From Ramlibacter alkalitolerans (GTDB taxonomy: Bacteria; Pseudomonadota; Gammaproteobacteria; Burkholderiales; Burkholderiaceae_C): a stretch of DNA of 64,000 bases. The notes beneath the pieces were generated by a model. The model was not told the origin of the DNA and ran no database searches. It was given only the letters and a program-made list of their open reading frames with translations. The translations under genes and the position numbers were made by a program. Shown piece by piece: positions 48,638 through 56,757 of this stretch. Within the stretch, counting starts at the first letter, position 1, and each line of letters begins with the position of its first letter. The stretch spans positions 248,001-312,000 of the forward strand of contig NZ_JAEQND010000003.1 of assembly GCF_016722765.1 (NCBI RefSeq), in the 5' to 3' direction.

Positions 48638-50050
48638 TCAGTCGCGCGGGCGCAGCCGCATGCGCAAGGGCGTGGGCGCCATGGTGAAGGCGAGGTGCTC
48701 GCGCGTGGCCTCGGGCGTCGCGGACTCCACCGCCTCGAGCTCGAACGAGCCGAGCACCGTGGCCATCGCCACCTTGATCTCCAGCAGCGCCAGGTAGCGG
48801 CCGGGACAGATCCGCGGGCCGGCCCCGAAGGGCATGGCCACGCGCTTGCCGGGGCCCGCCTCGGCACCGAGCCAGCGTTCAGGCCGGAAGCTTTCGGGCG
48901 CCTCGAAGTAGCGCGCGTCGGTGGCGCCCGGGCGCATCAGGAAGATGCACATGGTGCCCTTGGGGATCGCCACGCCGGCCAGCACCGTGTCGCGGGCGGC
49001 CTGCTGCGGCAGCAGCGGCGCCACCGGCTTCAGGCGCATCGTTTCGTGGGCGCAGGCTTCGACGAAGGGCAGGTGCTCCATCTGCTCGTAGCACGTGGGC
49101 ACGCGCTCGTCGCCGAGCGCCGCGCGCACCTCCTCGCCGGCGCGCCGCAGCGCCCCGGCGTCGCGGCACAGGAGCCATAGCATCCACGACAGCGTGTTGG
49201 CCGTCGTGTCCTCGCCGGCCAGCAGCATGGTCACCACGTTGGCGGCCACGTCCTGGTCGGTCAGCGCGTTGCCGGGCTGCTCGCGCGCGGCCAGCATCGC
49301 CTCGATGAGGTTCGAGGGCGAGGCCCGCAGCGCCGGATCGGCCTGCAGGCGCTCGCGCGCGGCGGCGATGAACCCGGCCACGGCCGCATCGAGCGCCTGC
49401 AGGTGGGCGTCGAGCCGGCGGTCGCGCGGCAGCTTGAACCAGCGCCAGTAGGGAACGGGCGCCAGCAACCGTCGGGCCACCATGGGGAAGATCTGGTCCA
49501 TGTGCTGCTGGATCGGGTCCTGCTCGTTGCCCAGCGTGTCGATGTCGGCGCCGAAGGCCAGGCCCGCGATCACGTCGACCGTGAAGCGCATCAGGTCCTG
49601 CTGGACCGGGACCGGCTCGCCCAGGGCGCCCGCCCGCGCGAAGCGCTTGGCCAGCCGCTGCGCGACCTGCGCCAGCGCCGGGAAATAGCGCTTCACGTGG
49701 CCGGGATCGAAGGCCGCCATCACCATGGTCCGCTGCCGGCGCCACTTGTCGCCGTTGGACGCGAACAGGCCGCCGAAGTGCAGTTCCTCCGCGATGGAAG
49801 TCATGCGGTCCGTGCGCTGGAAGGTGCCGGGGCGATCGCGCAGGGCCTCGGTGACGACCTGCGGATCGGCCACCACCACGAATTCGCGGCCCCAGACCCG
49901 CACGCGGTAGAAGTCGCCGAAGCGCGACTGCCAGCCTTCGAGGTTCTGGTGGAATTCCGGCAGGTGGATCTGGTGGGCATTGCCCATCAGCGGCAGGCCC
50001 GGCGGGGCGGGCAGGTCGGCTATCCGGCGCAGTGGAACGACAGCATCCAT
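48638..50050 (-). CDS. Cytochrome P450
   Basis: 470-residue P450. The I-helix oxygen-activating motif is LLAGEDTTANT, the K-helix ExxR is in ETMRLKP, and the heme-binding block FGAGPRICPGRYLA holds the Cys ligand. It has a soluble, non-membrane N terminus. No ferredoxin or reductase gene is adjacent, so its electron donors are elsewhere. The substrate is unknown; the sequence resembles bacterial relatives of eukaryotic-type (CYP102/CYP4-like) P450s more than CYP101 types. Confidence 0.93.
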   Translation of the reverse strand: MDAVVPLRRIADLPAPPGLPLMGNAHQIHLPEFHQNLEGWQSRFGDFYRVRVWGREFVVVADPQVVTEALRDRPGTFQRTDRMTSIAEELHFGGLFASNGDKWRRQRTMVMAAFDPGHVKRYFPALAQVAQRLAKRFARAGALGEPVPVQQDLMRFTVDVIAGLAFGADIDTLGNEQDPIQQHMDQIFPMVARRLLAPVPYWRWFKLPRDRRLDAHLQALDAAVAGFIAAARERLQADPALRASPSNLIEAMLAAREQPGNALTDQDVAANVVTMLLAGEDTTANTLSWMLWLLCRDAGALRRAGEEVRAALGDERVPTCYEQMEHLPFVEACAHETMRLKPVAPLLPQQAARDTVLAGVAIPKGTMCIFLMRPGATDARYFEAPESFRPERWLGAEAGPGKRVAMPFGAGPRICPGRYLALLEIKVAMATVLGSFELEAVESATPEATREHLAFTMAPTPLRMRLRPRD

Positions 50051-50123
50051 GCGGATCTCCCGGCAGTGGGAGCCCCAGCATAGACCCTGCGCGCCGCCAA
50101 CGCCTCGCGCAAACAGGCGAGCG

Positions 50124-51401
50124 TCAGCGGCGCCGGGCCAGCGCGCCGCGGCCGGCGTAGCCGGAAGGCGGCGCGGGTCGGGTCTGCAGCCGCACGCCTT
50201 CGTTCCACTTGGCCATGCGCTCGGAGCGCGCGAACGAGCCCACCTTGAGCTGCCCGGCGTCCCAGCCGGTGGCGAGGTGCACGATGGCGACATCCTCGGT
50301 CTCGCCGGAGCGGGCCGAGACGATCGTCGCGTAGCCGAGCGCCTTCGCTGCGTCGAGCGCCGCCCGCGTTTCGGTGACGGTGCCGGCCTGGTTCGGCTTG
50401 ATGAGGACGCAGTTGCACGCGCCTGCGGCGGCCGCTGAGCGCACGCGCGGCGCGCTCGTCACGAGATAGTCGTCGCCGACCACCTGCACCCTATCGCCCA
50501 CCGCCCGCGTGAAGGCGACCAGGCCGGCCTCGTCGTCCTCGGCCAGCGGGTCCTCGATGGAGACGATCGGGTAGCGCTCGACCCAGCGCACCAGCCGCTC
50601 GCACAGCCCATCCGAATCGAGCTCCTCGTTTTCCAGCGCCAGGCGATAGCGGCCGCCGTGGCCGAACTCGGACGCAGCGATGTCCAGCGCGATGGCCACC
50701 TGCTCGCCCGGCACGTAGCCGGCCCGCTCGATCGCCGCCACCAGCGTGTCGAGCGCTTCCTCGTTGCGGCGGAAGCTGGGCCACCAGCCGCCTTCGTCGG
50801 CCACGCCGGCCAAGGCGCCGCGCTCCTGCATCAGCTCGCCGGCGGCCCGGTACACCTCCGCCGTCATCTCCAGCGCCTGCGAGAAGCTTTCCGCTCCGGT
50901 GGCGATCACCATGAAATCCTGGATGTCCACGCGCCGGCCGGCATGCGCGCCGCCGCCGAAGATCTGGATCTGCGGCAGCGGCAGGCGCACGTCGCGACCT
51001 TGCGCGAGGTAGCGCCACAAGGGCAGCCGCGCCTGGGCCGCGGCCGCGTGCAGCACCGCCAGCGAGGTGGCGATCAGCGCGTTGCCGCCCAGCCGCGACT
51101 TCGTCGGCGTGCCGTCCAGCGCGATGAGCATGGCATCGATGCCGGCCTGGTCCGCGGCATCGCGGCCGACCAGTGCCGGCGCGATTTCGCGCGCGATGCC
51201 CGCGAGCGCCTGCTGCACGTCGCGGCCGCCGAAGCGCTCGCCGCCATCGCGCAGTTCCACGGCTTCGCGGCTGCCGCGCGAGGCGCCGGCCGGCGCGATG
51301 CCGAGGCCGGAGGTGCCGTCGGCGTTGAGCACTTCGACTTCGATGGTGGGACGGCCGCGCGAATCCCAGATGCGGCGGGCGAGAACGGTTTGGATGGTCA
51401 T
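50124..51401 (-). CDS. Enolase-superfamily paralogue with altered active site
   Basis: 425 residues with the whole enolase fold. Metal ligands match enolase: Asp240, Glu283 and Asp310. The general base Lys335, Lys386, His153 and Glu203 also match. Two substrate-site residues differ: the Glu of QEFM is Asp162 (IQDFM) and the His of SHRSGETED is Ala363 (SARSGETED). The N-terminal loop reads PAGASRG instead of PSGASTG. A housekeeping 2-phosphoglycerate enolase is therefore unlikely; a related 2-phospho-hydroxyacid dehydratase is possible. Its ATG overlaps the stop of the upstream kinase gene (ATGA). Confidence 0.88.
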   Translation of the reverse strand: MTIQTVLARRIWDSRGRPTIEVEVLNADGTSGLGIAPAGASRGSREAVELRDGGERFGGRDVQQALAGIAREIAPALVGRDAADQAGIDAMLIALDGTPTKSRLGGNALIATSLAVLHAAAAQARLPLWRYLAQGRDVRLPLPQIQIFGGGAHAGRRVDIQDFMVIATGAESFSQALEMTAEVYRAAGELMQERGALAGVADEGGWWPSFRRNEEALDTLVAAIERAGYVPGEQVAIALDIAASEFGHGGRYRLALENEELDSDGLCERLVRWVERYPIVSIEDPLAEDDEAGLVAFTRAVGDRVQVVGDDYLVTSAPRVRSAAAAGACNCVLIKPNQAGTVTETRAALDAAKALGYATIVSARSGETEDVAIVHLATGWDAGQLKVGSFARSERMAKWNEGVRLQTRPAPPSGYAGRGALARRR

Positions 51402-52408
51402 GCGAATTCCCGGGCCCAGGAGCCCGCGATGGAGGCCAGGGAGGCGGGCTCCTGCTGCAGCAGCGCGATGGCAGCGCGGCGCACCGCCTGCCGCTGCGGC
51501 TCGGCCAGGTATTCGACCGGCGACTTGCCGTCGACGCGCGCCAGCGTGAGGCCCGGCAGGAGCGTGGCGACGCGTTGTTCCAGCGCGGCGACCGGCTCCC
51601 AGCGCACCTGCGGCCAGTAGGCCTGCAGGAAGCCAGCGAAGCTGTCCATCAGCGCGCCCGTGCACGCCGGCAGGTGCGCCGCCTTGAGCAGGAAGTGGTT
51701 GAGGCAGAAGGCGAGGTCGAAGGCGGGGTCGCCGAACCAGGCGCATTCGGCATCGAGCAGCACCGGCCCCTTCGGGCCGAGCAGGATGTTCTTGGGGCTG
51801 ACGTCGCCGTGCACCAGCACCCGGCGGGTGATGGCCGTGCGCTCCACCACCTGCAGCAGGCGCCCGGCGAGTTCGGGATGCTCGCGCGCCGTCTCCACCA
51901 GGTAAGGCTCCAGCCGCAAGGCATGGAAGTCGGCGTCGTTGGCGAATTGCGCCGCCAGCCGCGCGTCGTCCGCCGTCGCGGCGTGGATGCGCCCGAGGAT
52001 GGCACCGGTGGCGCGGGCCGTTTCCACGTCGATGCGGCCGGCCAGCAGTTCGGCCTTCCAGTTGCGGTATTCCGGCCCGAGGAAGGCCATGACGAAGCTC
52101 TTGCTCGCGGCGTCCTCGCCCAGCACCTGCGGCACGTGGCCGGGCACCATCGCGCCGACGGTGCGCAGGTAACCGATCTCGGCGAACACGCGCTCCACCG
52201 GCACCTTCCAGTCCTTGGCGACCTTCAGCTTCGGCAGCGCCTGCTTGACGCAGTAGCTTCCCGAGCGCAGGTCCACGCGGTAGATGCCCGAGGACACGCC
52301 GCCTGCGAGTGGCTGCGCGCGCACTTCCTCTTCGGGCGCCGCGAGTCCCAGCGCGAGGAAGATGCGCCGCATCGCCGCGGGGTCGTGCGAGAGGTCGACG
52401 TGGGGCAT
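51398..52408 (-). CDS. APH-like phosphotransferase coupled to the enolase paralogue
   Basis: 336-residue small-molecule kinase of the aminoglycoside phosphotransferase/methylthioribose kinase type. It has a P-loop-like GGVSSGIYRV, the Lys in YCVKQALPK, the catalytic HGDVSPKNILLG and the metal-site LLDAECAWFGDPAFD. It overlaps the enolase-like gene by 4 bp, so the two are translated together. A plausible scheme is phosphorylation of a hydroxy compound by this kinase and elimination by the enolase-like protein; the substrate is unknown. Confidence 0.88.
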   Translation of the reverse strand: MPHVDLSHDPAAMRRIFLALGLAAPEEEVRAQPLAGGVSSGIYRVDLRSGSYCVKQALPKLKVAKDWKVPVERVFAEIGYLRTVGAMVPGHVPQVLGEDAASKSFVMAFLGPEYRNWKAELLAGRIDVETARATGAILGRIHAATADDARLAAQFANDADFHALRLEPYLVETAREHPELAGRLLQVVERTAITRRVLVHGDVSPKNILLGPKGPVLLDAECAWFGDPAFDLAFCLNHFLLKAAHLPACTGALMDSFAGFLQAYWPQVRWEPVAALEQRVATLLPGLTLARVDGKSPVEYLAEPQRQAVRRAAIALLQQEPASLASIAGSWAREFA

Positions 52409-52421
52409 GGCCGGCCGATTC

Positions 52422-52427
52422 TAGAAT
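52422..52427 (+). promoter_or_regulatory. Candidate -10 box (TAGAAT) for the panE-like gene
   Basis: TAGAAT lies 28 bases before the ATG at 52456, with a short leader. It sits 14 bases from the divergent kinase start. Confidence 0.45.
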
Positions 52428-52455
52428 GCGGGTCCCCTCGCAACGCAGACAAGCC

Positions 52456-53367
52456 ATGGCTTCCAATGCTCCCCTGAAGGTCGCCGTCATGGGGGCCGGC
52501 GCCGTCGGCTGCTACTTCGGCGGCATGCTGGCCCGCGCCGGCCACCCGGTCACGCTGGTCGCGCGGCCGCAGCACGTGGAGGCGATCGCACGCGACGGCC
52601 TGCGGATGGAGACGAAGACCTTCGACGAGCGGGTGCGGCTCGCGGCGACCACCGAAGTGGCCGGGGCGAAGGAGGCCGACGTGGTCCTCTTCAGCGTCAA
52701 GTCGCCCGACACGGAATCCGCCGGCCGCGCGCTCCTGCCGTTCCTGAAGCCCGACACGCTGGTGCTGTGCCTGCAGAACGGGGTCGACAACGCGGAGCGC
52801 CTGCGCACCGTCCTCCCCGAACACGAGGTTGCGGCCGCGGTCGTCTACGTCGCCACCGAAATGGCCGGCCCGGGGCACCTGAAGCACCACGGCCGCGGCG
52901 AACTGGTCATCGAGCCCGCCCGGGCCAGCGGGGGCGTGGCGCAGGCGCTCGTGGCGGCCGGCGTGCCGACCGAGATCTCCTCCAACGTGCGCGGCGCGCT
53001 CTGGCTCAAGCTGATCATCAACTGCGCCTACAACGCCATCTCCGCCATCGCCCAGCGGCCCTACGGCGAGAACGTGGGCAGCGTCGGCATCTGGGACGTC
53101 ATGCACGACGTGGTGGACGAATGCGTTGCGGTCGCCCGGGCCGACGGCGTGCAGTTGCCGGCCGACCCGCACGAGACCACGCGCAAGCTGGTGGCCACCA
53201 TGCCCGCGCAGTATTCCTCCACGGCGCAGGACCTCGCGCGCCACAAGCCCACCGAGATCGACTACCTGAACGGCTACGTGGTGCGGCGGGGCCAGGCCCT
53301 GGGCATCGCCACGCCGGCCAACCGGGTCCTGTGGGCGCTGGTCAAGCTGATGGAAAGCAAGCGCTGA
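52456..53367 (+). CDS. panE: 2-dehydropantoate 2-reductase
   Basis: 303-residue NADPH-dependent ketopantoate reductase. The Rossmann motif is GAGAVGCYFGGMLARAG (residues 13-29), and the cofactor/substrate region has FSVKSPDTES and LQNGVDN. The catalytic Lys is in LWLKLIINCAYN and the C-terminal block is EIDYLNGYVVRRG. This copy fits PanE better than the one at 715, so it is the likelier pantothenate enzyme. Confidence 0.88.
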   Translation: MASNAPLKVAVMGAGAVGCYFGGMLARAGHPVTLVARPQHVEAIARDGLRMETKTFDERVRLAATTEVAGAKEADVVLFSVKSPDTESAGRALLPFLKPDTLVLCLQNGVDNAERLRTVLPEHEVAAAVVYVATEMAGPGHLKHHGRGELVIEPARASGGVAQALVAAGVPTEISSNVRGALWLKLIINCAYNAISAIAQRPYGENVGSVGIWDVMHDVVDECVAVARADGVQLPADPHETTRKLVATMPAQYSSTAQDLARHKPTEIDYLNGYVVRRGQALGIATPANRVLWALVKLMESKR

Positions 53368-53385
53368 TCCAGCCGGGCGCCCGTG

Positions 53386-53391
53386 TATAAA
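53386..53391 (+). promoter_or_regulatory. -10 box (TATAAA) for rmuC
   Basis: TATAAA places transcription start near 53398, giving a 15-base leader with GGGAG before the TTG at 53413. Confidence 0.5.
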
Positions 53392-53412
53392 GGGCGCAGT
53401 TGGGAGAATCGT

Positions 53413-55122
53413 TTGGATCCGCAGTTGTTCATGGTCCTTGTCGCCGGCGTGGCCGGCCTTGTTCTGGGTGCCGTCGTGGTCTGGCTGGCCGGCCGCCAGG
53501 GCTTGCAGGCGCGGGTCGATACGGCGGTGGCGCGCACTGAAGCGGCCCTCCAGGGCGATCTCGCGCAGGCCCGGGAGCGGGCGCGGCTGCTGGAGGAGGA
53601 ACGGCGCGCCGACCTGAATGCCCTGGCCGAAAGCCGGGCCCAGGCGGACCGCTGGCGCAACGAGCTCGATCTGGCGCGCGACGATGTCTCCAAGCTCACC
53701 GAACGCGCCGTCCGCGTCCCCACGCTGGAAGACGAACTGCGCCGGCTCGCCGAGGACCTGCGCGCCAGGACGGCCGACGTCCTGCGCCATTCCGGCGAGG
53801 CGGCGCAGAAGGGCGCTGCGCTGGAGGAACAGGCGCAACGCATCGCACCGCTGGAAGCGCGCCTGCGCAGCACCGAGCAGCAGCTCGCGCAGGCGGCGCA
53901 GCAGCTGGCCGACCTGCGCGAGACCTCCGGCGGCGAGCTGTCGCAGCTGCGCACGCGGCTGGAAGCGGAGCGCAGTGCCGCGCAGGAGAAGTTGGCGCTG
54001 CTGGTGGAGGCGAAGAACACGCTCACCGAACAGTTCCGCAACCTCGCCACCGAGATCCTGGAGGAGAAGTCGAAGCGCTTCGCCGAACAGAACCAGACGG
54101 CCATCGGCCAGCTGCTGGATCCGCTGCGCACCCAGTTGAGCGAGTTCAAGGGCAAGGTCGAAGAGGTCTACGTGCAGGAAGGCAAGGACCGCTCGGCGCT
54201 GTCCGAGCAGGTGCGCCAGCTCGTAGCGCTGAACCAGGCCCTGAGCCAGGACGCGCAGAACCTCACCATGGCCCTGAAAGGCAACGCCAAGGCGCAGGGC
54301 AACTGGGGCGAGCTGGTGCTGGAACGGGTGCTCGAGGCCTCCGGGCTGCGCAAGGGCCAGGAATACCAGGTGCAGGACAGCCAGGTTCGCGAGGACGGCA
54401 GCCGCGCGCAGCCGGACGTGGTCATCCTGCTGCCCGAGGAACGCCGCCTGGTGGTCGATTCCAAGGTGTCGCTGATCGCCTATGAAGAGATGATCGTCGC
54501 GCAGGGCGACGAGGAGCGCGCGCTGGCCACCCGGCGCCACCTCGAGTCGGTGCGCAACCACATCAAGGGCCTCTCCGGCAAGCAGTACCAGACGCTGTAC
54601 GGCCTGAAGTCGCTGGACTTCGTGCTGATGTTCGTGCCGATCGAGCCGGCTTTCATGATGGCCGTCACCAACGACGGCAACCTGTTCATGGACGCCTGGG
54701 AGAAGAACGTGCTGCTGGTCAGCCCGTCGACCCTGCTGTTCGTGGTGCGCACCGTGGCCCACCTGTGGCGGCAGGAGGCGCAAAGCCGCAACGCGCAGGA
54801 CATCGCCCGCCGCGGCGCGGAGCTGTACGACAAGCTGGCCGACTTCGTCAAGGACCTGGAGACCGTGGGCACGCGCCTGAAGCAGGCGCAGGACGCCTAT
54901 GGCGAGGCGCACAAGCGGCTGTCCACCGGCCGCGGCAACGTGATCCGGCAGGCCGAGATGCTGCGCAGCCTGGGCGTGAAGCCGACCAAGACCTTGCCCG
55001 GGGCGCTGCTCGACGCGGCGCTGGAGGACGACGCGGAGCCGGACCTCGCCCCGCTGGCGGCGCTGGCCGCGAGCAATACCGCGCGGCTCGTCGCCGATGA
55101 ACCCGGCGAGGCCGCGGCCTAG
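53413..55122 (+). CDS. rmuC: DNA recombination protein RmuC
   Basis: 569 residues. An N-terminal transmembrane helix (MVLVAGVAGLVLGAVVVWLAG) is followed by about 200 residues of coiled coil, then the nuclease-like RmuC domain (GNWGELVLERVLEASGL, QPDVVILLPEERRLVVDSKVSL, FVLMFVPIEPAF). It limits inversions at short repeats in E. coli. TTG start, preceded by GGGAG and a TATAAA. Its stop shares CTAG with the converging HAD gene. Confidence 0.95.
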   Translation: MDPQLFMVLVAGVAGLVLGAVVVWLAGRQGLQARVDTAVARTEAALQGDLAQARERARLLEEERRADLNALAESRAQADRWRNELDLARDDVSKLTERAVRVPTLEDELRRLAEDLRARTADVLRHSGEAAQKGAALEEQAQRIAPLEARLRSTEQQLAQAAQQLADLRETSGGELSQLRTRLEAERSAAQEKLALLVEAKNTLTEQFRNLATEILEEKSKRFAEQNQTAIGQLLDPLRTQLSEFKGKVEEVYVQEGKDRSALSEQVRQLVALNQALSQDAQNLTMALKGNAKAQGNWGELVLERVLEASGLRKGQEYQVQDSQVREDGSRAQPDVVILLPEERRLVVDSKVSLIAYEEMIVAQGDEERALATRRHLESVRNHIKGLSGKQYQTLYGLKSLDFVLMFVPIEPAFMMAVTNDGNLFMDAWEKNVLLVSPSTLLFVVRTVAHLWRQEAQSRNAQDIARRGAELYDKLADFVKDLETVGTRLKQAQDAYGEAHKRLSTGRGNVIRQAEMLRSLGVKPTKTLPGALLDAALEDDAEPDLAPLAALAASNTARLVADEPGEAAA

Positions 55123-55874
55123 CCGGGCTCGGGACTGGCCGTCGTCCCGAGCGGATCTTGCTCCGGCTTGAGCACGCCGAGCAGGTCGGAGGTCGTGCGC
55201 AGGATCAGGTTGGCCCCTGCTTCCTGCAGCTCGCGCTCGGTGCCGAAGCCGCACAGGACGGCGACGGTCTGCGCCCCGGCCAGGCGGCCGCAGCGCACGT
55301 CGATGGTCGTGTCGCCGATCATCACGCAGGCCTTCGGGTCGACCTCCATGATCCTGGCGGCATAGAGCAGCGGCTCCGGGTGCGGCTTCATGCGCCGCGT
55401 GGTCTGCGCGCCGACCACCACCTTGAACAGCTCGCGCACGCCATAGTGCTCCAGGAAGCGTTCGACGCGCGGCGCGCCGCCGGTCGTGATGGTGCACATG
55501 GGATAGTGCTGCGCCAGCTTGTGCAGCATCTCCTGCACGCCGGCCACCATGTCGTGCGGCACTTCGTCGATCGCCTCGGGGTTGCGGGTGTGGGCCGGGT
55601 CCAGCTGGCGCACCTTCATGGCCTTGAGCCGGTCGCGCAGGCGCTGCGCCGGCACGTCCAGGCCCAGCCGGTCCAGCCAGGCGTAGGCGCCGTGCACCGG
55701 CGTCTCCAGCCCCATCACGGCCTGGCGGGCGAGCTTCTCGCTGCGCCGGCCGCTCACCAAGGGCACCTTGTCCAGCATCGCCGCCAGCTGGGCGACCAGG
55801 TGGTCGTCGGTATCGGCGAGCGTGCCGTCGATGTCGAAGCACAGGGCCTGGATGCGGGTGAGGTCGAGGGACAT
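55119..55874 (-). CDS. HAD-family hydrolase (phosphoglycolate phosphatase-like)
   Basis: 251 residues. HAD motif I is CFDIDGTLADTDD, motif II TITTGGAPR, motif III region RRMKPHPEPLL and motif IV VMIGDTTIDVRCGRLAGAQTVAV. The cap is the C1 type of the Gph/PGP group. Substrates may include phosphoglycolate or other small phosphates. Convergent with rmuC. Confidence 0.9.
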   Translation of the reverse strand: MSLDLTRIQALCFDIDGTLADTDDHLVAQLAAMLDKVPLVSGRRSEKLARQAVMGLETPVHGAYAWLDRLGLDVPAQRLRDRLKAMKVRQLDPAHTRNPEAIDEVPHDMVAGVQEMLHKLAQHYPMCTITTGGAPRVERFLEHYGVRELFKVVVGAQTTRRMKPHPEPLLYAARIMEVDPKACVMIGDTTIDVRCGRLAGAQTVAVLCGFGTERELQEAGANLILRTTSDLLGVLKPEQDPLGTTASPEPG

Positions 55875-55988
55875 GGCGAAACGGCGCGTGACGTGCCAGC
55901 ATAGGAGAACCCGAGTGCCGCGGGGTCCCCCGCATTGACCGGGCAGGCACGGTCGAGCAGACTCGGGGCCAAAATACCAGGAATAACC

Positions 55989-56393
55989 ATGCGTTCGTTC
56001 GTTCGTTTCGCGCCCCTGCTGCTGGCCGCGGCCGGCGCCTTCGCCCAGGCCCAGGGTGCCCCCAAGGAATTGCCCAAGGACCTGCACGGCCGCTGGACGA
56101 TCGTTGCGGCCGGCAGCAAGCCCGTCACCGCGCCTTTCGACCTGGAGAACATCCAGCGCAAGGACGACGGCACGTTCGCGGCCCGCCTGACCTGGACGAC
56201 CGCCGACCCGAAGTGCATCGTGCGCTACCAGCCGATGACCGGGCGCGTCACGCCGAGCGGCCTGAGCTTCGAGACGGTCACCAGGTGCGACGTGGCGATC
56301 AGCGCCGAGCTCGCGCAGCAGGGCAGCACCTGGATCGGCAAGGCGACGAGCAAGGCCACGCCGCCCACGGTGATGGACCTGACGGCGAAGTAA
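55989..56393 (+). CDS. Secreted hypothetical protein
   Basis: 134 residues with a signal peptide (MRSFVRFAPLLLAAAGAFAQ). The mature part (LPKDLHGRWTIV, FDLENIQRKDDGTFAARLTW, SGLSFETVTRCDVAI) looks like a small lipocalin-like beta barrel with one Cys pair. No family was recognised. It lies between the divergent HAD gene and the convergent MazG-like gene. Confidence 0.7.
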   Translation: MRSFVRFAPLLLAAAGAFAQAQGAPKELPKDLHGRWTIVAAGSKPVTAPFDLENIQRKDDGTFAARLTWTTADPKCIVRYQPMTGRVTPSGLSFETVTRCDVAISAELAQQGSTWIGKATSKATPPTVMDLTAK

Positions 56394-56409
56394 GGGCGCC
56401 CCCGGCTTC

Positions 56410-56757
56410 TCAGAGCCCGGTGTACTTGCTGCTGGAGCCCCTGGCCTTGTCGACGGGGTACTTCAGCGCGTTCTTGCGCAGCTTGGCGGCGAGCGCGGCG
56501 GACAGGTCGATGCCCAGGTCGTGCGCCATCAGGAGCGTGTAGCACAGCACGTCCGCCAGTTCGTCGGCGAGGTCGTCCTTGCGCGCCTGCGCGGTCTCGG
56601 CCACGCCGGCCGCGTCCTTCCACTGGAAGATCTCCAGCACCTCGCCGGCTTCCAGCAGCAGCGACAGCGCGACGTCCTTCGGGTTGTGGAACTGCTTCCA
56701 GTCGCGCTCGTCGCGAAAGTGCAGCACGTCGGCGGTGAGTCGCTCGAGTTCGTTCAT
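56410..56757 (-). CDS. MazG-like nucleotide pyrophosphohydrolase
   Basis: 115 residues, RS21-C6/MazG-like all-alpha NTP pyrophosphatase. Metal motifs are SLLLEAGEVLEIFQW (EAGEV, the ExxE helix) and DDLADELADVLCYTLLMA (ExxD). Relatives hydrolyse dCTP or modified pyrimidine nucleotides. It is the last gene of the URC-type operon and overlaps the amidohydrolase stop (ATGA). Confidence 0.88.
   Translation of the reverse strand: MNELERLTADVLHFRDERDWKQFHNPKDVALSLLLEAGEVLEIFQWKDAAGVAETAQARKDDLADELADVLCYTLLMAHDLGIDLSAALAAKLRKNALKYPVDKARGSSSKYTGL

Noticed and set aside
50124-51401. Housekeeping enolase (eno)
   Set aside because: Substitution of the conserved Glu and His positions and pairing with a kinase instead of pyrG/kdsA argue against it.
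52225-55950. Very long minus-strand open frame (over 1,200 codons)
   Set aside because: It is antisense to panE-like and rmuC genes, is extremely Arg/Gly/Gln-rich and reads from a frame forced open by high GC at third positions. The real proteins are on the other strand.
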